64,000 nucleotides of DNA, taken from an uncultured Oscillospiraceae bacterium. Its GTDB lineage: Bacteria > Bacillota > Clostridia > Oscillospirales > Oscillospiraceae. Position 1 is the stretch's first letter. Each line of letters starts with the position of its first letter. A program made the translations under genes and the position numbers. Positions 57,742 through 64,000 of the stretch are shown piece after piece. The stretch spans positions 26,358 to 90,357 of the forward strand of contig CAJUOT010000003.1 of assembly GCA_910588135.1 (NCBI GenBank), written 5' to 3'. The notes beneath the pieces were generated by a model. The model saw nothing but the letters and a program-made list of their open reading frames with translations, ran no database searches and was not told the origin of the DNA.

Positions 57742-58576
57742 TGTCCGCCGCCCCCCTTTGCGCCCCGTCCCAGGTGAGGCCGCCCGCGCCGTCCCAGGTG
57801 CCGTACAGCCCCTCAAACTCCCCCCAATTGACAAAGGGGGACCACCGCACCGCGCAGCGCCCCAGCTCCGCCGGCGCGCCCCTTCGCAGGGAGGCGGTGA
57901 AAGATATGGTCAGGTCCGTCACATCGTCCCGGCGCCCGCAGGAGAGGGACAGCGCCTTGAGCGCATCCCCCACATCGGGAAACGGCCCCTCCAGGTACTT
58001 GTATGCGGCCCAATAGCCCGTCTCTGTCCGCTTCACCACCCAGGCGGTGCCCGAGACGGACACCGCCTCCGGATCGCAGGCAATGTCTGCCGTGAGCTCC
58101 AGCAGCCCGCAGCACTCCTTCACCGCGCACACATCCCCCGCGGTGACAATCCTGTCCGCCGCGATATACCCGCTTTTGTCCGAGTCATACCGGGGGGGCA
58201 CGGCGGCGGTGATCCGGCACACGTAGTCCCAGTACTGCTCCACATTGGCCAGATGCGCCGCCCATTGGGCAGGGCGGGGCTTGTCCTCGTCAATCCAGGT
58301 GGTGTCCGTCCACGTCCCGTTTATGGTCGCATGGCGGATCTGGACGGGCCGGAAAGCGCTGGAAACCCCCGCCCGGTTCATGAGAAACTCCAGGTAGGCC
58401 ATCGCCGCAGCCGCCCGGTTGAGGTCGTGACGGGTATAGGCCCCTTTGGGGCCGCCCAGGTACTCCGCCTGCTCGGCCCGGGTCATCCGCGCCCAGCCCT
58501 TTTCGTTCATCCGGGCGGCCCGGTCCACATCCTCCTGGGTGCGGTCCGTGACCAGCGTATCTAAAACCGTTTTCAC
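57734..58576 (-). CDS. Phage tail structural protein of unknown function
   Basis: The 280-residue product starts with GTG at 58576 in a GTGA overlap with the large tail protein gene. An N-terminal helical part (TDRTQEDVDRAARMNEKGW, NRAAAAMAYLEFLMN) is followed by beta-rich sequence with KADxVWTD-like content (YDSDKSGYIAADRIVTAGDV, DLTISFTASLRRG). The first part is widespread in clostridial prophages after the tail tip gene. Function not known; probably baseplate. Confidence 0.65.
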   Translation of the reverse strand: MKTVLDTLVTDRTQEDVDRAARMNEKGWARMTRAEQAEYLGGPKGAYTRHDLNRAAAAMAYLEFLMNRAGVSSAFRPVQIRHATINGTWTDTTWIDEDKPRPAQWAAHLANVEQYWDYVCRITAAVPPRYDSDKSGYIAADRIVTAGDVCAVKECCGLLELTADIACDPEAVSVSGTAWVVKRTETGYWAAYKYLEGPFPDVGDALKALSLSCGRRDDVTDLTISFTASLRRGAPAELGRCAVRWSPFVNWGEFEGLYGTWDGAGGLTWDGAQRGAADNG

Positions 58577-60807
58577 GCGGGAATCACCTCCGGAGGCTCC
58601 CAGCAGACGATCATGCAGCCGGACGCCCCAATGGCGCCCTCCTGCCCGGGGGTGGGCTCTTGCTCGATCACCGTCTCAATTTCCCAGCGGCCCGGGCCGG
58701 GCCGGCTTGGGTCAATCCCCCAGCCGCCCTCGCTCCAGCCCGGGTACTGCGGTCCCTCGTCGTAATACCAGCGGCCTCGGTTGTACCAGGACCCGGCATA
58801 ACCGCCCCGGCCCCCCTCCCCTCCGTCGCCGGAGCCGGGACGGGGGTTTCTCACGCCGTTGCGGGCGTACACATCCCCGGTGGCCATGTCGGTATAGCCG
58901 TTGGGATACCGCTTCCCGTCGGCGCTGCTGTGCGTGCCGAATTTGCTGTTCCCATTGACGGCGACGGCGAACTCCTGGCCCGGGTTCACGTCAAACACGC
59001 CGTCCCACACCATGCCGCCCGAGCCATCGGCCCCGTTCTCCCCGTTTGCCCCGCCCTCGGGCGGCGGGTACAAAAGGGTTCCCAGAAACCAGTTTGTGTA
59101 GTTGGCCCACATCCCGTCATATCCGCGCAGGCCGCTGCCGCCCCGGCCCACCAGGAGCACCCGGATGCGCCACACATTTTCTGGGACAACAAATGTGCCG
59201 CTCTCCAAAAACCTGACTCGCTCCGAGAAGGTAAACAGGTCGCCCCCGCCCCGGATCAGCACGCTTTTGCAGTTGCGCAGCACGCCGCCGGAAAAGGAGA
59301 GGTCCTGGAGGATGAGCCGGGCACAGGTGGCGGTGCTCTCGTCCAGCCAGATCACGTCCACATCCCCCACCTCGCTGGCCGGGTTCCCCCGGCCTGTCAG
59401 CTCGAACCGGTTTCCGCCGCAGCTGGACAGAATGGTCTGGGCCAGCAGCCGTTTCTGCCCGTCGGTGGTGGGAAAGGGGTTTTTCACCTCGATAGGCCGT
59501 CCGGCCGGGTCGCCGCCCGGCACGGTATAGCCGCTGACTGTCACCGCCGCCGCGCCGTCGTTGGCGGACATCACCGGGTAGCTGTTGAGGTTGTCCAGGG
59601 TGACCCTGCTCCCCTCGTGCCACACCGGCTCGGCAGCCAGATATCCGGTGGAGGCGTCTGCCCGGGGAAACGTCCCCGCGGCCATGCACACATAGCGCAG
59701 AATGTCCCCGCACGATAAGCCCTCTAGCGCTTTCCTCGCCGCTGTGACGGGGCGCTGCGCATATTCCAGATCCACCCGGACCCGGTGCTTGAAGTTTTTG
59801 CCTAGCTGCCCCGCCAGCGCCTCCATCCAGCCCTGCAGGTTGGTGGGAAGCGGCTCCTCCTCCGGCCAGAGGAAGGCCCGCCCGGCGAGCAGGCCGACGA
59901 TATCCACTAGGTCCCATTTGATGGTGGGGGCGTTGTCCCCGGTTTTCCATCCGCCGCTGTGCTGGTAGAGCACCCCCAGCGGCTTGCGCTCCCAGGTCCG
60001 GTCCGGCAGCCGCACCAGCATATACAGCGCGATGCCCTGCCGCTCCTCAAGCATCTGAAACACGCCGTTTTTATTGCGCGGCTCAAACCGGCGGCTCTGG
60101 TTGTCCAGCGTAATGGAGCAGGTCCCGTAGGGGAGGGTCAGGCAGGTGATGTCCGCCTGCCGCTTGAAGGAGAAGCCGGATATCTCCTCCGTCCACTCCT
60201 CATAGACCCCCGGCACAATCTCCACCACCCGCATCCGGCGCCCCGGGAGCGTCCACCTGGTCACCGTCACTCTGATGGCGTCCGGGTCAATGATTTTAAA
60301 CGCGGTAATGGGCACCAGCGCATCATGGTTGCCCGTCACTTCCCGGCGGACGCAGGCCGTCCCCGCGCTGAACACCTCCACCACAAAGTCCTCCGCCACG
60401 CCGTCCTCCGGTCGGTCGGAAAACGCCACCGAGCAGGCCTGGAGGATGTGGACGCTGGAAAAAGAGATCTGCGCGGACTGGGGCGTGCCAAACAGGCCGT
60501 CCGGCCCGGACAGCTCCAGCCCCACCATGCCTGCCTCCCAGTCCGGAATATCCCCCGCCTCATCCGGTAGCGGCCCCGTATTCCCGTCCAGCAGCCACCG
60601 GCAGGGCTCCAGCGAGGCGTAATTGGCGGTCACCTGGAATTTCTTGTCCCAGAGCTGGCCGATCCGGGATACGTCCCCGTCCTGGGGGCTGCCCTCCGCC
60701 CCGCCCTGCTCCATGTCCGGGTCGATGATGTCCACCACCGCCAGCAGCCGCACTCCCCGGGCGTCCGCCGTGATGGCCTGCTGATACGCCTGGCTGGATT
60801 CAATCAC
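58573..60807 (-). CDS. Large phage tail/tip protein with Gly-rich C-terminal domain
   Basis: The 744-residue protein has an N-terminal part with MIESSQAYQQAITADARGVRLLAVVDI, typical of tail proteins that begin with a DUF-type beta domain, a middle region resembling tail-tip hub sequences, and a C-terminal Gly-rich domain beginning FLESGTFVVPENVWRIRVLLVG, similar in pattern to the SGIFIVPEGARG segment of the tail fibre. It overlaps both neighbours (8 and 4 bases). It probably forms the tip or receptor-binding baseplate. Confidence 0.7.
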   Translation of the reverse strand: MIESSQAYQQAITADARGVRLLAVVDIIDPDMEQGGAEGSPQDGDVSRIGQLWDKKFQVTANYASLEPCRWLLDGNTGPLPDEAGDIPDWEAGMVGLELSGPDGLFGTPQSAQISFSSVHILQACSVAFSDRPEDGVAEDFVVEVFSAGTACVRREVTGNHDALVPITAFKIIDPDAIRVTVTRWTLPGRRMRVVEIVPGVYEEWTEEISGFSFKRQADITCLTLPYGTCSITLDNQSRRFEPRNKNGVFQMLEERQGIALYMLVRLPDRTWERKPLGVLYQHSGGWKTGDNAPTIKWDLVDIVGLLAGRAFLWPEEEPLPTNLQGWMEALAGQLGKNFKHRVRVDLEYAQRPVTAARKALEGLSCGDILRYVCMAAGTFPRADASTGYLAAEPVWHEGSRVTLDNLNSYPVMSANDGAAAVTVSGYTVPGGDPAGRPIEVKNPFPTTDGQKRLLAQTILSSCGGNRFELTGRGNPASEVGDVDVIWLDESTATCARLILQDLSFSGGVLRNCKSVLIRGGGDLFTFSERVRFLESGTFVVPENVWRIRVLLVGRGGSGLRGYDGMWANYTNWFLGTLLYPPPEGGANGENGADGSGGMVWDGVFDVNPGQEFAVAVNGNSKFGTHSSADGKRYPNGYTDMATGDVYARNGVRNPRPGSGDGGEGGRGGYAGSWYNRGRWYYDEGPQYPGWSEGGWGIDPSRPGPGRWEIETVIEQEPTPGQEGAIGASGCMIVCWEPPEVIPA

Positions 60808-61219
60808 CGGGCTTCACCTCCCGCAGGGACAGGGAGAAATCCCCCCACATGGGGACGGGCCGCCCCAGGGAGTCCGGCCGGCTCCAGAAAAACTTGGGGT
60901 GCTTGAACTCCATCACCCAGAACCGGGACACCAGCCGGGGTCCTGCGGACTCCGGCGGCAGGAATTCACATTTGATGGGCTCCCGCCGGCCTTTCCGGCA
61001 CGCCGCGATCACCCGGTCCTTCATCTCGGGGGTAAAATAACCATACTGGTACTCAATTTTCCACACTTCCCCCCGCAGCTCCCGCACCACCCGCCCGGTG
61101 ACCATTTCCACGTCCACCGACAGCGGGGCCAGCTCCGCGGCGTACCCGCCCTTCCGGCTTTCCGGCAGGGAGACCGCGGAGCCCTCAATGTCCAGGATCA
61201 ATTGTGTCATACGGCTCAT
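60800..61219 (-). CDS. Phage tail protein of unknown function (distal-tail-like position)
   Basis: The 139-residue protein lies directly after the tape measure gene, where distal tail proteins are encoded, but is shorter than usual Dit proteins (about 250). Predicted beta-rich with GYFTPEMKDRVIAACRKGRREP and SRFWVMEFKHPKFFWSRPD. I assign it as tail structural by position only. Confidence 0.65.
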   Translation of the reverse strand: MSRMTQLILDIEGSAVSLPESRKGGYAAELAPLSVDVEMVTGRVVRELRGEVWKIEYQYGYFTPEMKDRVIAACRKGRREPIKCEFLPPESAGPRLVSRFWVMEFKHPKFFWSRPDSLGRPVPMWGDFSLSLREVKPGD

Positions 61220-61223
61220 GGGC

Positions 61224-62825
61224 TCACCTCGCCTTGTTCAGAATAGGGATGCCGTTGGCGTCGGCATATCTGATGAGCGGGTCAAAGTAGTGCGAGGCCA
61301 CTGTGGTCCCGTCCGGCAGCATGAAATTGACGACAATGGGGCTTCCGCTCCCGCCCGCGGCGGCGCCGGAGATGGCGTTGACCGCGGCGGCGGTGATGGC
61401 GGACAGGTGCCGCTCCACGCCGTCCGTCTCCCTCGGGTCCTCCAGGGTGGAGGGCAGGTGCCGCCACATAGCCTCCCGAGCCGCCTGGGCCTTCGCCTGA
61501 TAGGCGGCGGCAAACCTTGTGCCGTCCGGCATGACCACATCGGCGTTGAGGGCCCGGGCCACGTCATAAGGGCTGCCGCTTCGCTCCCAAGCGCTCATGG
61601 AGGCGGTCATAGGCGCGTTGTCCGCGGGCTCCAGGGTATCCACCATCCCGAAGGGCGTCTGCTGGCAGCGCGTGCGCTGCTGCTCGATAAACGCCTCATG
61701 CTTTGCGTTGGTCACATCCCGGATGGTGTCCAGCAGGTCCTGATAGGCCAGCTTTTCTTCCAGCAGGACCTTTTGGTACTTGTAGCTCTCCTCGCTGGCC
61801 GCGCCATACTGTCCCACTACGGCCTCATAAACGGCCTGGGCGGCCCTCACAACCGCCGCCTGGTCCTCCTGCTGAACGGTTAGCATTTCCAGCTTCTTTT
61901 TGTACTTGTCCACCTCGCTGGCCCATTTCCCGTCCGTGCGCTCCCACAGCTCATACTCCAGCTTGCCCGCCTCGCCCTTGGCGGAGAAAAAACTGTCCGT
62001 GGCGTCCAGCGCGGCCTTAGCGCCCTCCCACGCGCTGCGCCCCTCTTCCGAGGCGGCCCGGTAGCTCTCCATGGCCACCTTGGCCGCCTCTCCGTAGACG
62101 GCGGCCAGCTTCGGGAACTCCGCCTCCGCGCCCTGGATGATGCCCTGGATGTCGTTGCCGCCCGCTTTCGCAAATTCCTTTGACGGGGAGTGCTGATCCA
62201 CCGCCGCCTTGTACGCCGCCAGGGCGGCGTAGCCCATCGCCCGGTATATGCCGGTGTACTCGTCCATCCCGGCGGCCCGCCCGAACAGGTTGTCCAGGTC
62301 GTCTGCGCCCATTTTAAGGCCGGTGTCCATATTGACGAGGGCGTCCGCCGCCTCGTCGTAGGCCAGGGCCAGCCCCGGCACCGCCTCGTTGAGCTCGTCC
62401 ACCTTCCGCTTCATGAGCTCCTTCTGGGTGGCAGTCTTTTCCTCCGCCCCCATCAGCTCCCTCAGCGCGGCGGCCAGGGTGCCCGCGGACGCCTGCTCCT
62501 CCCCCATGGAGGCCATCAGGTCATCGTATGCGGCCTTGCTCTCCTTCAGGGAATCGGTGAACTCCTTTGTGCCGTCGCTGGAATCCCCTGTCACGGCGAT
62601 ATAGGTTCCCAGCGCGGCCACCAGCGCCGCCGTTGCCGTCACAGCCAGGACAAAGGGGTTGGTGCTCATCACCGCGCTTAGAATGGCCTCTTTCGCTGCC
62701 GCAATATCGACCGCGTGGGCCTGGGCGGTGCGAGCAACGGCCAAAGCCGTGACTCCCGTGGTGAGCACGGCGGTGGCGGCGGCCAGGGCGGACATCCCGG
62801 CCACCACCTCCACTTGCAGTGCCAC
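61224..62825 (-). pseudogene. Phage tail tape measure protein, N-terminal part deleted
   Basis: The 533-codon frame begins abruptly in the hydrophobic tape-measure core (LAAATAVLTTGVTALAVA, TNPFVLAVTATAALVAALGTY) and continues with coiled-coil regions (KYKKKLEMLTVQQEDQAAVV, EESYKYQKVLLEEKLAYQDL) and the C-terminal SPIVVNFMLPDGTTVASHYFDP. The usual long N-terminal coiled region is missing. Directly upstream the sequence is the first 49 codons of a head-tail adaptor in another frame, so a deletion removed the adaptor end, the genes between and the tape measure start. A GTG in the junction could allow translation. Confidence 0.75.
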
Positions 62826-62965
62826 ACCCGCTCACACCCATCGGTGCCGGGCGGGAAGACGCTCTCCTCCCGCTCATGGGACACGCCGTCGGCGTTGACG
62901 GACTTCATCGTTTTTCGGATATAGATCCGGGTGCGCAGCTCGCCGGCGCTTGCGCTCTTAGCCAT
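62822..62965 (-). pseudogene. Phage head-tail adaptor protein, 5' fragment
   Basis: MAKSASAGELRTRIYIRKTM and the following NADGVSHEREESVFPPG match the start of SPP1 gp16-like head closure/adaptor proteins (usual length about 110). After about 48 codons, at VWHCKW, the sequence passes into tape measure coding in another frame. ATG overlaps the end of the preceding small gene. It is a deletion product. Confidence 0.65.
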
Positions 62966-63279
62966 TGTCGCCCGCCCCCGTCCATTTCAGCTGATTAAGC
63001 ATCCGCCGGAAAGCGGGGTTTTCCGTCTCTGCCGAGCCGGTGACGGTCACTTCCTGGCGTTCCCCCAGGGCGTTGACGCACAGGCCATACAGCGCCATAG
63101 GCCAGCTCCGGCAGGGGCAGCGGCTCCAGGTATTGGGACATCATCCAGCCCTCCAGCCGCCCGGTGCACACGAAAAGCCACCCGTCCACAGGCCCCTCCT
63201 CCCCGTACACCCCCGCACTCCGGGGCAGCTGGGCCGCCTTCTTCCGGCGGAGATCGTTCAGTGCCTTCACAAAATCCAT
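62958..63279 (-). pseudogene. Small phage connector-like protein with apparent frameshift
   Basis: MDFVKALNDLRRKKAAQLPR begins at 63279 behind AGGAGGG and runs to ELAYGA; the coding then appears to continue in another frame as MALYGLCVNALGERQEVTVT...FRRMLNQLKW and stops at TAA 62958-62960. The ATG of the second part (63098) has CCGGAG 8 bases upstream, so two overlapping genes are also possible. The position before a head-tail adaptor suggests a head-tail connector, but no family motif is clear. Confidence 0.45.
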
Positions 63280-63291
63280 TACAGTTCCCTC

Positions 63292-63634
63292 CTAATAATA
63301 TTTTTTCACGGACAGGGACACGGTCAGCCGCGCCCGTTCGCCCCCTTGGTCCGGCCTCTTGGCCGAGGTGTCGCCGTTTTCGCCGGGATCGGTGCGCGGG
63401 CCGCCCATGGCGGCCTTCCGCGCCCGCCGCCGGGGCCTGTCCCGCTCCACGGCCACACCCAGCGCAAAGACCGCCAGCGCTGTTAATGATTCAGCTCATT
63501 TTAATCGCCCCTTTCCGGTGCCTGATTCGGATACTCGTCGGCACAAGCTGTACTCACTCGCTTCCCCCTCCGGGGAGGGCTTGTCCCTCGTCGGCGCAGA
63601 CTGCCGGGCTTCGATAGGAGCCCCGTCTTTCTCC
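63292..63634 (-). other. Stretch without an assignable gene
   Basis: A frame is open from 63495 to a stop at 63292 (67 codons, ending VSLSVKKYY) but has no good start codon and no recognised family; it may be a fragment of a deleted phage gene. From 63496 to 63634 I see only GC-rich hairpins (for example CCCCCTCCGGGGAGGG at 63566-63581) of the same style as those in the repeat at 43161-43340. Confidence 0.35.
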
Positions 63635-63916
63635 TCACACGGCGGCGCGTCCCCCTCGGGGGGGACTACAGGGGGTCATGTCAGTACAATCATGGTTTAT
63701 ACATGGTATTCCATATATACATTTGCCCGTTTGGGCAAGCTCATCTGCCCCTTTGGGCGGTTGCATCTGCCCATTCGGGCAAGTGCATTTTCCCGTTCCG
63801 GCCGCCAGCCCGTACAGTGCCAGCAGCTCGTCCCCGCGGGAAGTGTCGCGGCAGTCGCACCGCTCCCCCGGGTCCAGCGCCGCCCCGCACTCCTCGCAGA
63901 TTCGGTATGCGCTCAT
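63635..63916 (-). CDS. Small phage protein with zinc-ribbon-like N-terminus
   Basis: The 93-residue product starts MSAYRICEECGAALDPGERCDC, a CxxC...CxC zinc-ribbon pattern common in small proteins of the replication/early region of clostridial phages. ATG 63916 has AAAGGAGC upstream; the same frame stays open to the window edge, so a longer protein is possible. The middle contains three palindrome-encoded repeats and further Cys pairs (KCTCPNGQ, KCIYGIPC). Confidence 0.6.
   Translation of the reverse strand: MSAYRICEECGAALDPGERCDCRDTSRGDELLALYGLAAGTGKCTCPNGQMQPPKGADELAQTGKCIYGIPCINHDCTDMTPCSPPRGGRAAV
63723..63782. repeat. Three short palindromes in tandem (22-23 base period)
   Basis: TTGCCC-GTTT-GGGCAA, CTGCCC-CTTT-GGGCGG and TGCCC-ATTC-GGGCA occur at 63723-63738, 63745-63760 and 63769-63782. 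Each arm pairs perfectly or nearly so around a four-base loop. They lie inside the small zinc-ribbon gene. Confidence 0.7.
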
Positions 63917-64000
63917 CCCGCTCGCTCCTTTCTTGGTGGGCTGCACGCACATACCTCGGGCCCGAACGATTGCCTTTGCAACTTCGTCCGTCTCGTAGCG

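Larger units (their letters stand above)
55885..64000 (-). mobile_element. Decayed prophage (siphovirus-like), right end outside the window
   Basis: All recognisable genes here are on the minus strand in the order small zinc-ribbon protein, connector fragment, head-tail adaptor fragment, tape measure, distal tail, tip/receptor proteins, tail fibre, holin. Integrase, terminase, portal, capsid and endolysin genes are absent from the window. At least two frameshifts and two gene-truncating junctions (near 55884 and near 62822) show that it is not intact. No attachment site is visible at the left edge; the edge lies inside two truncated genes, which points to deletion rather than a clean integration boundary. 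Confidence 0.8.

Overview
The window is a GC-rich (roughly 60-65 percent) chromosomal segment from an anaerobic, Gram-positive-type bacterium. Evidence: strong AGGAGG ribosome sites, sigma-A promoters with 17-base spacers, many lipoprotein solute-binding proteins, YesM/YesN two-component pairs, LplB/YtcP-type sugar permeases, an S-layer-domain protein and a Siphoviridae-like remnant of a clostridial phage. Taken together this suggests a gut Oscillospiraceae-type Clostridia (inference; no rRNA or marker gene is present).

Layout. 1-2927: end of a rhamnose/fucose-type operon (class II aldolase, DeoR regulator, rhamnulokinase). 3100-5348: PHP phosphoesterase and a convergent type I phosphodiesterase. 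5530-16343: the most unusual block, a single-direction operon encoding a YhfZ-type regulator, two nitrogenase component-1-like subunits, a NifH-like ATPase, a complete five-gene Opp/Dpp-type importer and a short NifB-like radical SAM protein. It is driven by a consensus promoter that diverges from the phosphodiesterase promoter. It is not a nitrogen-fixation locus: there is no NifEN and the subunits are short. The closest described logic is the NifB-dependent nitrogenase-like reductases such as methylthio-alkane reductase. 16355-16870: YqeG phosphatase. 17063-26542: a flavin/electron-transfer region with NusG domain II protein, Gx transporter, a divergent response regulator/histidine kinase pair, DUF1622 protein, a duplicated-domain lipoprotein, ApbE flavin transferase and RnfC, RnfD and RnfG only (no RnfA, B or E).

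26622-29696: a leftward operon of a LacI regulator with three envelope proteins. 30066-36177: a fructan/sucrose system (two permeases, solute-binding lipoprotein, GH32 hydrolase, fructokinase) under LacI-type operators; the first permease carries an in-frame UGA. 36524-39491: leftward lipoprotein, ECF-type sigma, anti-sigma-like and SLH-domain genes. 39897-55437: a beta-glucan oligosaccharide system: binding protein, two permeases, second binding protein, YesM-type kinase, YesN-type regulator, then GH94, a large GH94/GH161-like phosphorylase and GH30. The two transcription units of this system share a putative operator at exactly the same distance from their -10 boxes.

55597-64000: a truncated MBL-fold gene abuts a decayed prophage on the minus strand (truncated holin, frameshifted glycine-rich tail fibre, tail proteins, truncated tape measure fused to a truncated head-tail adaptor, small zinc-ribbon protein), which continues past the window. 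No tRNA, rRNA, IS element or CRISPR array was seen.
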